Assembly: GCA_905250075.1 (NCBI GenBank)
Contig: CAJNOP010000233.1
Location: forward strand, 169,953 to 233,952
Direction: 5' to 3'
DNA from: Rotaria sp. Silwood1
Taxonomy: Eukaryota; Rotifera; Eurotatoria; Philodinida; Philodinidae
Length of the DNA stretch: 64,000 nt
Part shown: positions 33,568-45,487 of the stretch, piece by piece
Layout: every line of letters begins with the position of its first letter
How positions within the stretch are numbered: position 1 is the stretch's first letter
The notes under the pieces: generated by a model
Databases searched by the model: none
Told to the model about the DNA's origin: nothing
The model's input: only the letters and a program-made list of their open reading frames with translations
Made by a program: the position numbers and the translations under genes

Positions 33568-34465
33568 ATTCTTTAAGATTTTTATTGTGAAGAAAGTTCG
33601 TCAAATCTTCGAAGTTCCGTCCAAACATTTGTAAGTTTTCATGTGAAATCGTACAACTTCAAGTCAACTATTTTATTAATACTTCTACAAAAAGAAAACT
33701 GAACGAAACAACAATACGATTCTTCATTTAGTCGAAGGGAATGTTAATAAGAAATGGAGAAGATTGATTTATCTGGAACATTCAAACATCGAGCAACGAA
33801 ATCAAGTGTTGGCATTTATATTCTATAATATTTTTGTGTTCAATCAATTGATTTCATCTTCTAGATGTTATTCGTTAGCCTTTTTGGAATTGTTCTTCAT
33901 TATTTTTTCACTAGGTATGTACATCGAATCATAGTCATATCTATTTCAATGCGCTTTCAGACATCATTCAGATTTAACATAATTATGTTTATCGATGAGG
34001 AATTCGTGATAGCAACGATGTGAAAATTCGATATTCGCCATCTCGGAAACTCATGTATGTTGACGAGAAATCCATTAAAAAAACTTCGAATGCATCAAAG
34101 TTGAGAATTCTTTACGTTTCCTGTTTCATTTCATTATAGGTTATTTTTCATAACGAGTGAATACTATCAAATCTGAAATCTTCTTTCTATTAATTATTTG
34201 TACAAGAAAACTTGACTCTTTATTTTTGTAAGATAACAGAAAGGTTAGTAGAAATATCATATAGAATCAAAAACTAAAAGCATCTACAAGAGAATACAAC
34301 TAAACTTGATATTAAACACATACCGCACGAGGAAAATGTTTTTTTCGTTGTTAGTCACCAATTACAGAAAAAACTGATATGCTATATAATTCCTGATAAC
34401 GTTCAAAAAGATAAAATTGCTTCTTTGTTCATGTCTTGTCAAGGTAGATATTTAAAAGTCATTTA

Positions 34466-37400
34466 CTAACATGTATTGAGAAAAATGCTAAGAGTATTAT
34501 CATTAAAATTAACTACAGCAAGATCCTGTTTTGTGTCATTATTGAAATCGGCCAGTACCAGAGATCTTGGACCGTTGCCTGTTGTATATGTTCTCTGAGT
34601 CTGAAAGGTACCATCGCCATTTCCAAGAAGTACACTGATAGTGTTATCAGCTGAGTTGATTACAATGAGATCTACATTTCCATCATTGCTAACATCACCG
34701 GCTTCGATACCGCTCGGATTGGTTCCTGTCGGATATGTTGTGTGAGTCTGAAGAGTCCCGTTACCATTGCCAAGAAGCACACTTACAGTATTACTACCAT
34801 TGTTGGCGACGGCTAGATCTACTATTGTATCATTGTTAAAATCACCTGATACTACAGCGACAGGTGACGTGCCTGTCGGATATGTTGCCTGATTCTGAAA
34901 AGTTCCATCATTATTGCCAAGAAGCACACCAACGTAGTTACTGCCACTACTTGTAATCGCAAGATCAAAGATAGTATCATTGTTAAGATGTAAAGTTATT
35001 ATGTAGCTTGGATTATTGCCTGTCGAATACGTGCCATTACTGAGAAAGGTACCATCATCATTGCCGAAAAGGATGTTGACGGTATTATCACCAGCATTTA
35101 CAACAGCTAGGTCTTGTATATTATCTGGAAAAAAATTACCCGGTACTACAGAAACTGGATCTACACCTGTATTTTGAGATAACGCTGTCTGGAATGTCCC
35201 ATTACCAGTGCCAAGTAGCACACTGATAGTGTCAGAGCCGGTGTTTGCCGTAACGAGATCCAGAATGGTATCGTTGTTGAAATCACCTGTTGTTACAAAC
35301 TCTGGGTTTATGCCCGTAGTATAAGGAACCTCACTTAGAAAGGTACCATCACCATTACCAAGAAAGACGCCGACACTGTTATTACCGAAATTGGTTACAA
35401 CCAAATCTAATAGTGTATCACCGTTCAAATTTTCTGATATGATAGAAATTGGCTGAGATCCCGTTGTAATAGTGGTCGGCGATCCAAAAATATTTGCACA
35501 GGACCCCACTGAAACAATGCAACATTAAGTAAATGCATAACATGAAAAAAGAAATATTCAATCACTGTATTTAACTAGTATATACAACAACTCATTTATG
35601 AAGTATTCGCTTCAAGGTTAACTTAAATATAACGCTATAGAGTAGGATTACAATCAAGTTTCCATCTTGATGCTAATTATAAAAAGGGTTTATGACTGAT
35701 AAAAAGTGAGTCTCAACCAAAAGGAAATCAAGATATTGGCGAGACTTTGATGACAATTGATTAATGCACATTGTTGTGCCATTCAAGGTGAAGAGGTGAA
35801 TCTATCTCATATGACAATTGATATACTTTCATCGAAAAAAATTGAATATTACTATTGTTCACTATTTTGAAGAGAGTATTCATCAAAAACCATGGATCAC
35901 TCAAGTATGGTATATGAGGCACTAGTGAAACTTTAAATTTTGTGATTTTTTATGTGAGTGCAAAAGATCATCGTCTAAAATCCTGAAATTGAAGGCCTGC
36001 CCCCCCCCCCTCTCAAAAACCGATCTGAGCTCAGGTATGTTCAAATGGCATGAAATTTTCAGAATATGTTGGGGCTCTAGTAAAGGGACTATGGTAAAAT
36101 TTTCAGCTCGATACCATGACATTTGGCAGAAATATGCACCAAACAAGGGTCAAAAATAGCTTATTTGCCAAACAAGATTTCTTTGCTCAGGCTCTCTCAA
36201 TATATTAAAATTTTTTGTTTTGTTTGAAAGAGCATCTCAAGATGCAGTGTCTACCAGAGTCCCTTTTTTTTTATTCTTACTTTTTAAGCGGAGAAGAGAG
36301 ATCACAAGTTCAATGGCTCAAAAAAACCGCTAAAAATGGGCGCCAATTGACATAAATGTCTGTATGTATAATAAAAATCAAGCTTAATTTTAAAAAAAAG
36401 GGGCTATGGTAGGCACTGCATCTTGACATGCTCTTTCAAACAAACAAAAAATTTATTACATCACATGGACCTGGACTGAGAAACTTGGGTTGTGCGTTCG
36501 ACATTATGAACTGAGAAAAAACGAAAAAGATTTTCAGTTTTTTCCGAAAACAGCTTATTTTTCAAATAGGGGATGACGGAAATCTTCAAAAATTTTTGAA
36601 AAAAATGAGGTATCGAGTAAACATTTTTGTCGTTTATAAGAGATCAGATCACGAGCTATCTTCCCCTGCATTTATCTTAATTTCGATCATTCTGATGAAA
36701 GGTGACTTTTTTGAGGGGGGAGGAGGAGGCCTTGAAACTTTTAAGTCCTATAGATGAACTATAATAAACTTAGCTATTATCGACTTCAAAAGAGAATTCT
36801 GTCGCTTAATATACTAAAAGATACAAAATTATCAGCTGCAAGAGAGGGGCTATTTCAATTATGGTATCATAAACACTAAAACCTCACTAAAAAGGACACT
36901 TTACGAACTTTTCAAATGTGTACACTATAGGGACGTCATGTCTTTCTCAAAAATGATATCTTTTTCAAAGAAGTAGATATGTTTCTAGACATCTAACATT
37001 TTAAAGAATAGTCCATGTGATGAAAACCTGGCAAAACCCGATGGTTAACCACGGTTTTACCGGTCCGGTTACCAGCTTCTTGTCATAAAAAAACTGCGGT
37101 TAACCGCTACTTTTTTCCAGTTTACCGCTAAAACTAATCCGGTTTTTATGTCATGGGAAGATAATCAAGATGGAACTCATCATCATTTTTGATTTCATAT
37201 ATTTTACTTTTGAAAATGGAAAAATGAACAAATGTCAAAATCATCTTTGATAGAACTTTATTTCGTCATTTTCGAATACAGATAAATGTCACTTAATTGT
37301 GATCCAAGATCAGAGATGAGAGTGTGTAGATGAGGCTGTTGAGTATATACAAACAGATCAAACTGATAAAATACGACCACTATGATTGTCTTTTATTACT

Positions 37401-40400
37401 ACAATCTTTTATTTCAGAGTCAACATTCATCGATCAGACATAATAATCTTTCTCTTAATAGAAGTAGCACAATGTCGCAAATGTTTCAATATGATTATAT
37501 ATGTATATCTATCTCGCCTATTCAACACAAAGGATGTGTCCTTTCTGTACCACCGAGATGAATCTGTTTTTCATTCTGTCGTCCGGTCAATAAAGAAGAG
37601 TCATTATTTTGAATGAATAGTTAGTGACCACTATAAAGAAGTTATTTATGAAAGAGGGACTGTGAAAAAGTGTCCACTATGGGAGATTTTACTGTCTCAG
37701 TTTTTATTAGTTAATGATAGCACATAATAGTGTGCTAAGACCTACTGCTGTATCTATAATGCACATTTACAACAACCCTTTTTTTTGTCATATAATTTCA
37801 TGTTTATAATGATAACAATGCTAAATTAAGAAAAACAAAAAAATAAAAACAAGTAATGAGCAAATAGCAACTATGCAAACTAAAAATAGTGCGTCCGTAA
37901 AAAAAAGCAAAATTTCTGTTCGAAATGCAGAAATAAAAATCCGGCAAATCTTTACCAAGCTGATCGATTATCGCCGAACAGAAGTATAATATATGAGAGA
38001 CGTTTCACTTCATCTATTCTGTTTTAGTTGAATGAGGTCAAAGAACATATGTAAGTTTCACATTTTAGCCCTAAAGGGACTGCGCTAACAAGCTACTTTC
38101 ATCACATTTCTATACAAGTGATGCTGTTAATTCTTTCTGTTACAATTGCGGATAATAATTTATTTTTAGGCTTTGTTATTTATAACAATGAAAAAGCCAG
38201 TTATTGTCATCTATAGCAGTAACAAAAGATCATTGGTTTTAAACAACAGAAAAAAAGAGGTAAGATTTGATTTTTGAAAGACTAAAGTTTCAACTTGAAG
38301 AAAATCTTGAAATTATCAGTGACGACTACTCGGTCTTCTATGATCATTATCTAATATACTCGGTATTAGTCATATTACATTGATCTCAAATTTACAGTGC
38401 TAGACAAACCGATTTGATTTCTTGAACTAATATTATTTGACACTAGCTGGAACTAATATTTTGAGGGCATGTTGCTTTCAGAAAATACTAACCGCAAGCA
38501 TTACTCCCTACAACAACATACCAACTCTAGAATTCATCAATTACCAAGCTGTATCTTACGAGGGAAGCTCCCAAGTGATAAATCGTTTTCGAGTTCGGAC
38601 TCTATGCATTAAGTAGATCCCAGTGAAGTATGAAAAACCCCAAAAGGATGCTCTCCTTTGGACCTTTCATCTGAAGTTATGACCATTTTAGCAGAATTTT
38701 AGACTACAGCTACGTATGTACCAACAAATCGAATGGTATTATGTTGAGTTGAAATTCTGTCCACAGATAGGTATGCTCGTGGCTAGAATGCCCTGAAAAT
38801 TTCAGCTCAAAAAAATGTTTTCTTCTCGAGATATTGAATTTGCAAAAAGCTTAAGATTCGCACATCCTTCATGGTATATGAATAAATTTTGGGCATTTAA
38901 TATCTCGAGAAGAAAACACTCTTGTGAGCTAAAATTTTCAGGACATTCTAGCCACGAGCATACCTATCTGTGGACAGAATTTCAGCTCAAAATAACATCA
39001 TTCGATTTGTTGGTACATACTTAGCTATAGGCTAAAATTCTGCTAAAATGGTCATAACTTCAGATGGAAGGTCCAAGGGAACGTATGCTTTTGGGGTTTT
39101 TCATACTTCACCAGGATCTACTTAATGCATAGAGTCCGAATTCGAAAACGATTTATCATCTGGAGAGCTTCTCTCGTTAGTATTTGTTCTTAACAGTTCT
39201 CCTTTGACTCACAATGGCCTATGGCTCTAAAATTGCTAGTACTCATAGTTTTTATTTCACCAATGCAGTCGGTATAGCTGAATGGTTAAGATTTTTGACA
39301 TGCTACTCATAAGGTACTGTGTTCGAACCCTGGCTTCGTCAGACATAAAGTGATCTTGTACTAGTCACTAGCAACTGCTTCGTCTCGTATCATTCGTCCG
39401 ATAACAAACTGACTACATGGTTGACATACGCTAAAACCTTTGTAGTTAGTATATGGTTAATCAGTATGTACAGGGAACTTAATTGATTAAGCAGAACAAC
39501 TCTGAGACAGGTTGTTCTTTTGCATAGACAAAATTTCGTAATAGATGCAGCAAAAATATCGAGTTTGCGAAACTGTTCTAACGCAGAGCCCTGTACGGTA
39601 TGGTAGCCCAACGGTATAGTATTCTTCTTCTTTTTTATTTGACCCGAGAGGGAAAGAACTGAGACTTCACCCTTGAAGTCTGATGAAATCTTTAAAGTTT
39701 CATGAAATATTTTGAAGTCTCAAGAAGTCTTTTAAAGTCGTTGAGTTTCAGGTTTTAATATAACATCTGATGCAACTGAACTCCTGTGAAGTCTGTTTAA
39801 GTCTCGTGGAGTCTCATGAATTCCGATGAAGTCTAATCTCTCTAAAAAAAAAAGTGTCACATTGAACCTTTTAAAAGTTTTAGCACAGATCTTGAATATT
39901 TTAAGGTTCTAGACCTCGGTACTTTTTTCTGAACTATTTTTCAGTTCTAGCCTGGAAGTGTAGAATCTTAAAAGGTTCCAGACTTTCCAGCTAAACCTTG
40001 TACCAGTTACAGAACATGTATAGAACCGAAAAAAAGGTTCAGAAAATGGTGTCGAAAAAGATACAGTATGCTAGCTTTTTTTTAGAGAGATGAAGTCTGA
40101 CCAAATCTTGTAATGTCACGTGAAGTCTCATGAAGTTCCATGAAGTCAGACGAAGTCTTACGAAGTCTTCTAAAGTCCCATGAAGTTCACTGGAGTCTCA
40201 TGAAGTTTCTGACGTCTGAGGAAGTCTCAAGAAGTCTCAAGAAGTCTTTTAAAAATTTGAAGTCTCTTGAAGTCTTCTGAAGTCTTGAAGTTCGCTGTCT
40301 CCCCATCGATCTCACCAGACTGTATTGGTAGAATTTTCAATCGAATTGGTTGGGAAAAACTGAAGTTATAGACACCAGACATACAATTAGCGCTTATTTC

Positions 40401-42966
40401 TTTGTCAAACAGTTAAATACGAACATCAAAGCTTTGCCATTTCGGGTGAATTTCTCACCAATCTTCTACTTGAGCTAACTCTACTATTCGGCTTTAAAAT
40501 GTGGTGTTACATAAAAGTGAATGTCGAAAAATGATTAAGATGTATCTTCAACAAATTACATAGTATTGCAGAACTGATAGTTCTAGTATATATCAAGGAA
40601 TTGAGGCGAAATGGTACTTATAACTAATCTTTTTCTAATAGCAACATACCCTCGAAATATTAGCTTCAACTAATAACAAGTAATATCAGTTCAGAAAACT
40701 AAATTGATTTGTCTAGTGCTGTAAATTTGAGAACAATCTAACATGACTTACACCGAGCAGGTTACACAATGATCATACAAGAACGAGTAGTCGTCACTGA
40801 TAATTTCAAGGTTTCCTTCAAATTGAAACTTGAGTTTTTCAAAATTCAAATGTTAACTCTTATTTTCCTGTTATTCAAACCAATGTCGACTCCTTTTTAT
40901 CAACTGTGCTGCAGTTACGCGCAGGACCAATTCTGCGTCACAGTTGCGCGTAACTGCGGCGCATTGAGCGTAGTGAAAACCACTATTAGAGACTACGGTT
41001 ACTGCGACGCAGATAAACGCAACTGCATCACAGTAATAGTATCATACGAACCGCTGTAATTCACACTGATCAATTACTCGTGATTATCCTTTATTTATAA
41101 TTGGTTACAAACGAGCGCTAAAAGTTAGCAACGTTGACAGTGTATAAAACGTCGTCTTGATGAGATTTCATTTCATAATTCATTATACTACAAGAGGTTG
41201 AATGCTTTCCCAAAAAATTTTTAAAAATTTTTTAAGAATATTGACATTGGTAATTTTTTTTTGTTCTTAATTTTTTCATTTTTCTACATTGTAAGTTTTT
41301 GATTATTTATATATTTCAATTTTTTAATTTTATGTCTAGATTTTAATCTTGTTTTACATTTAAAATTTTTAATTTGTTTTGCTTTTTAATTTTATTTTTT
41401 TAGATCCTAATTTTTCATTTATTTTTTATTTTTTTTATTTTTTACTCCTATTAGATTTTTATTTCTTCATATTTCTATTTTTTTAGATTTTAGATTTTTT
41501 TATTTTTGTAATTTTTATTTTTTTAATTATTAATTTTTTTGTAAAAATTTTTATTCTTTGTATTTTTTTCATTTTTTAAAATTTTTTTTATTAATAATCT
41601 TTGTTTATTTTTCGAATCCCTGTTTTTAATTTTCTCTCTTAATTTTTTATTTATTATTTTTCGTAGAATTTTTGATTTTCTAGTTTCTCTAAGTTTGTAT
41701 AGTTTTGTGTTTCAAAAACTTTAATTCACAATACTAATATTAATTAAATAAATGCATCATATATGTCATCTCTTTTTACAATTGCGACACAGTTACGCGT
41801 AACTGTGATTTCTTTATCGCAGTTACGCGCAACTGCAATTTTTTCATCGCAGGTTAACCGTAATCGAACATATGGGATATAAATAATTCTTTTTTTATAG
41901 TTAGAAATAATATAACATGAGAAAAAAGTGTCACCCGTAGTTATCACAGATAGAGACAAAGATCAGACAGCACACACTTTCCTTATAATTGGTTGAGCTC
42001 ATCTAAAAATCCTTTTTCTTGAAGTTCACATACATATATGAGATTGTTTCTGCCGCTGTACATTTGCCTCTTGGCGAAATAAGAAGCGAGATACAGAAGG
42101 TTCTATTGTCTTATGATCTAAAACAAAACTTATGATCACAGATGCGATGAGTCAATCTATCTAAAAAAATCAATTCAAGCAAAATACAAAGGAGAAATTT
42201 AATCACCGAATATCATAGGTGAAAATCGGAATTGATTCAACATATATGAACAAGACAAAGTAAGTAATATAAGTTCGAAAACAGTAAAAGTTTTTTGTAG
42301 TTTATAACTAACTGTATTCTATTGAGAGTTTCTTGTACTATTTGAAATAGTTTCATAAAAAGTCACAAAACTAAAGAAGATCTGTATAAAATAACAGATA
42401 GGTACGCTAAAAGATCATGAACCAAGGCAAGGAAAGATTTTATATTTTGCTATTGCTTCTTAGAGTCCCATACAGACAGATTGATGTGATGAGTCATGAA
42501 CTGTCCTTGAATGAATCTGGTTGAAATAGAACTTCATATAAAGTGTGATACACAAAAAACCATTATGATCAGACAACTAACCTGCTGTTGTTCTTGGTGC
42601 TGTTGTTATTGCTGCTGTTGTTATTGCTGCTGTTGTTATTGTTGCTCCTGTTAGTTCTGTTGACTCTGTTGTTTCAGATGATGTTATCAATGTTGTGAGT
42701 GTGTTAGGTGTTGCCACTGTATTAGATACTCTTGGATTTCTATTAGTGATGGTTATAATGTTGGAAGGACTAGTCGCTATTGTTGCGCTTGTCGTCGTCG
42801 CCACGACTATTAACGTTTGGCTGTTGTTATTTAATCCAATACCCAAGCCTAAACCCAGTGCCATGCCGATTATCACTAGAATACTGCCAAGTCCTGCAGC
42901 TATTACCAAACTTAAAGGCTGCCAAGGACTGGCTATTTTAGGTGCGCCGATCACAGCAAGACTCAT
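34466..42966 (-). CDS. Membrane-anchored FG-GAP/VCBS seven-repeat propeller protein, copy B
   Basis: Two exons on the minus strand, 42966-42582 and 35508-34466 (same phase 1 junction as copy A), giving 475 residues. MSLAVIGAPKIASPWQPLSL leads into a membrane helix identical to copy A over most of its length. The Thr/Ala/Ser stalk is about 28 residues longer and ends with a 15-nt tandem repeat (ITTAA units). Seven FG-GAP repeats follow, and again exactly two cysteines flank them (GSC and NTC). Repeats 4-7 are nearly the same as in copy A; repeats 2-3 and the stalk differ most. The 7.07-kb intron holds at least five inserted elements. Splice sites and frame are intact, so both copies look functional. 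The 3' ends of A and B face each other across the loop, 4.5 kb apart. Confidence 0.82.
35988..36742. mobile_element. Fold-back insertion in copy B intron
   Basis: Absent from copy A at the matching place (about 28460). Ends: GAAGGCCTGCCCCCCCCC on the left and GGGGGGAGGAGGAGGCCTT on the right, which are reverse complements. Inner arms pair too (GATGCAGTGTCTACC near 36241 against GGTAGGCACTGCATC near 36410). Non-coding, inserted after the duplication. Confidence 0.65.
36868..37705. mobile_element. Fold-back insertion with pogo/Tigger-like ends in copy B intron
   Basis: Left end CACTAAAACCTCACTAAAAA followed by GGACACTTT; right end complement CAGTAAAATCTCCCATAGTG followed by GGACACTTT. This CAGTAAAACCTC...GGACAC pattern is like Tc1/pogo (Tigger) termini. 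The interior has a GTTTTACCGG/CCGGTTAACC-rich palindromic patch near 37040-37150, possibly a further nested MITE. No transposase seen. Copy A lacks the insertion. Confidence 0.5.
38551..39180. mobile_element. Fold-back element, family F5, copy in FG-GAP intron B
   Basis: Arms of about 300 bases are reverse complements (CTATGCATTAAGTAGATCC near 38606 is mirrored near 39120; TCTCGAGATATTGAATTTGC is mirrored by AATATCTCGAGAAGAAAAC). The phrase TCCACAGATAGGTATGCTC, followed by GAATGCCCTGAAAATTTCAG, recurs in the PAN3 intron element at 55838-56580, so both belong to one family. It is inserted inside the older fold-back shared with copy A. Confidence 0.75.
39268..39350 (+). repeat. tRNA-like / SINE-like segment
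   Basis: GTCGGTATAGCTGAATGGTT resembles a tRNA start with an A box (TAGCTGAATGG), and 40 bases later GTTCGAACCCT matches a B box. The anticodon arm does not fold well, so it is not a working tRNA. More likely a tRNA-derived SINE head, with a body running to about 39600. Confidence 0.4.
39645..40308. mobile_element. hAT-type element, family M2, second copy
   Basis: Ends CGAGAGGGAAAGAACTGAGA and the complement of CGATGGGGAGACAGCGAACT match the copy at 20805. Long TGAAGTCTCA arrays (39670-39840 and 40090-40290) flank the middle. The flanks ATTTGACC and ATCTCACC agree at 6 of 8 positions, a decayed 8-bp duplication. It lacks the coding relic of the first copy and instead carries a nested element at about 39837-40090. 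Confidence 0.75.
39837..40090. mobile_element. Short inverted-repeat element nested in the M2 element
   Basis: Starts CTCTCTAAAAAAAAAAGTG and ends TTTTTTTTTAGAGAG. The interior has pairs of AGGTTCTAGACC/GGTTCCAGAC-like phrases in inverted orientation. It interrupts the GAAGTC array. About 250 bp, non-coding, family unknown. Confidence 0.55.
40910..41060. repeat. Palindromic CGCAGTTACGCG-type repeat
   Basis: Repeated CAGTTACGCG and GCGTAACTGCG phrases in both orientations form a GC-rich island. The same motif recurs at 41775-41860. The two patches may be the ends of one inserted element of about 0.95 kb. Confidence 0.45.
41200..41700. repeat. Low-complexity T-rich tract
   Basis: About 500 bases of TTTTTATTTTT-like sequence with very few C or G. 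It lies between the two CGCAGTTACGCG patches. Confidence 0.7.
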
Positions 42967-43317
42967 GATAATTAACCACGAGTAGATAGTATATTTTGTA
43001 GAAAGTTACTTAAGCCCGTTTCTTTGCGGGTGATGCGTTCTCTATTTCAAATCCAGATATGGCTGTTTATGCACCTTTGAAGTAGAGAAAGAAGAGAAAA
43101 TATATTATCGGCCTTCGAAGTGATGACATAGTTGTTATGAACAACAAAATGCATTGTGACGGATTTTATCCATCACCATTCTTTATAGCCATGTTCAAGG
43201 GCATTTGCCATATGCCTAAATATTTGTGCATACGTTAATTATCTTTTTTTCATGCTGCATTGGTCCCTGCATTTTTATTCTTTATTTCAATAAAACAAAA
43301 GCCAGTTAATCGTTCTA

Positions 43318-43476
43318 TCACACGTATATCATTACTAGTTTAGATTTACCTTCAATCACAAGGTTTTCATCCTGAAAACAACATTTGTTAGATAGTGCGG
43401 TAAATATTTTCATTGTTATATGAATTTGACCAATTAGTTCGTCTTCAAGGATTATTTGCACAGACAATGGATTTCC
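43318..43476 (-). CDS. Possible terminal exon conserved in both palindrome arms (copy B)
   Basis: Inverted partner of 24111-24269, reading GNPLSVQIILEDELIGQIHI, then FQDENLVIEGKSKLVMIYV, to TGA. Same length and frame as copy A and preceded by a CTCAG acceptor. See copy A for the doubts. Confidence 0.25.
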   Translation of the reverse strand, partial: GNPLSVQIILEDELIGQIHITMKIFTALSNKCCFQDENLVIEGKSKLVMIYV

Positions 43477-43920
43477 TGAGAAAAGCTGAAATAGTTGTAT
43501 AGAGCTACTTAAAAATAGTGGCGGAGGTACTTTATTTTCTTATATAAAGCTTGAAGAAACTTTTTCTTTATATGCATTGATAATAAAAACAATGCTCTAT
43601 TTTTCTATGGTAGTTGATTATTATTCCACTACTATCATAATAATACAATTTTGATAAGAATTTTTTCTTATGATATGTGATGATAGTATTAGATCGCATT
43701 GCCGTCAATGTGTATTCTCCTTTTCTTCTTCTCTCTTTCTTTTTTTTTTGTTCTTTTTCGTCTTTACGAATGCTTAACCGTCTACATACAATTATATATA
43801 TATAAAGACACGCGTCCCGTTTGTTTGTTTGTTGTGTATCTTTGGTTTATAAGTATGTCCTTAAAAAAGTTGAACAAATAAAATTAGATTAAATTGCAAC
43901 ACTGTTGATCTTTGTTCAAA

Positions 43921-44335
43921 ATGTATTGGAAGGGTTTTCGCTTCTTCATGAAAGTGCGTATTGCACATAGTATTCGAGCAAGACTTGTTCATGACGAAGT
44001 GTATTCTGTTTTTGACAATGAACTTTCTCCTCTTCGAACAGTCGAAAAATGGTCTAAATGATTTGGTCAATATGGTACAGAGATCGAAGAAGAAATACGA
44101 TGTAGTAGATTTGAAACCAAAGCAACACTTGAAAATATTGAAGAATGTTGTAGCCATGTGAACAATGATTCTCATATTAATACAATAGAAGAAATGCAGA
44201 AGCAAACTGATCCGAGCTATGGCACCGTTTACTGAATAGTCTCCTGTCATCTAATGCTTAAAATAATCACCATTCGTTACATATCCAAGCATATCATAGG
44301 TTCTCAACGAGCTAAACCAGTTCGAATATGTAAAG
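43921..44335 (+). pseudogene. Mariner-like transposase, N-terminal relic
   Basis: The frame reads MYWKGFRFFMKVRIAHSIRA, then VYSVFDNELSPLRTVEKWSK, then FETKATLENIEECCSHVNND, NTIEEMQKQTDPSYGTVY and KPVRICKEI. Order and spacing follow the paired helix-turn-helix region of mariner-type transposases (TV-RWF, RSGRP-like region, TI-E--). It carries in-frame stops after VEKWSK (44060) and after GTVY (44235), the DDE catalytic part is missing, and it is decayed. The match is by pattern only. Confidence 0.5.
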
Positions 44336-45289
44336 AAATCGGAAACAGTGTATTTGATTAGTGAACTATATTAATTGATTAGTGAAAAAATCTATAAATG
44401 ATTCGTATAAAGAGTAAATGTTCAGTACTGCAATTATCAATAACTAATAATAAAATGATTAGCTTATTAAATATGAGTAACAGTAAAAATTTACAAATTA
44501 CTTCTACAACAAATACGCATTTGATCAGTAGAAAAAGGAGTTTTATCAATATTCAGTAAATTAGTATAAGAAAAAGAGTTTGTAATAAATTCGAAAAAAG
44601 CCTCAAGAACATTCAATAGAAAACCAAAGAACAAGTCAGAAAAATGAAAATATTGTCCTAGCAAGACGGGTTTAATCTCAGTTAGTCTATCTCTTTTCCT
44701 TTTCTCACTAATTGCAACTATTTTTGCTGTTGACAGTTCTTTGCAATATTTCAAACAAATAATCATACCAGCAACTTGTTTGCATACGCGGTGTTAAAAA
44801 ATCCTGGACAATTGCAATTTGATTTTTTTTTTCAAATCTGAACCATTATCTATTTTCATACAGCTAATATCAAATGATGCTTTGAATTGATTAAAAGTTT
44901 GGCCATGTTTTATTTTTATATTTATTTTAATTGACTTGAAAAATTAATTGTAAATCACACGTTGGTACATAATAAAGGATGTCCTAGAAGTTCTGAAGTA
45001 ATTTTAAAATGTATCCTTCTCGCATTTAACAAAAGCAAATGCCTTCGAAAATTTAACATATTATTGTACCAGCTTAGTACTGAATAACTATAAAATTTAA
45101 GGTCTATGATTTCGATATAAAAATCGTTCAATAATCTTCATTTTTTATCGATGAAAGGTTAGAACTCATTAAATTACAAGATAGTATTCGTTGTAAGAAA
45201 ATGTATCTTACTGCTGATGCATACGTAAGGTTCACTCAAACATTTGTACTACAATAAGTAATTAAAGAGTTAGATAATTTACGAAAATT

Positions 45290-45487
45290 TTATTTTTCAA
45301 GATGGTTAACATAGTAAACAGAAGGATGACTGCGTACTCTTAAATATGTTTTATCAATCAAATCTAACCAATCAATTGCGATGCAAAGCTGTTTGATGTT
45401 TCGGCTTATAGACAACTTTTGGAGTGTATTAAAAAAGAAATTACAAGGGTAGAAATCCAATAACATTGGAGATGTGAAAAACTGCAT
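45290..45487 (-). pseudogene. Possible mariner-like transposase, C-terminal relic
   Basis: The minus strand reads SPMLLDFYPCNFFFNTLQKL, then LRVRSHPSVYYVNHLEK. SPxLxPxxFFL and the later RV-----Y---HLE order recall the DD(34)D/E end of mariner transposases (SPDLAPCDFFLWGLK...HIEHL). It is in opposite orientation to the N-terminal relic at 43921, so they are either two insertions or one rearranged copy. Weak. Confidence 0.3.

Larger units (their letters stand above)
33568..43510 (-). repeat. Right arm of the large palindrome
   Basis: Inverted counterpart of 24075-30835. The arm carries FG-GAP copy B and is about 3.2 kb longer than the left arm because of insertions in the copy B intron. Confidence 0.85.

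Noticed and set aside
39268-39345. Functional tRNA gene
   Set aside because: A and B boxes are present but the anticodon arm does not pair; kept only as a SINE-like segment.
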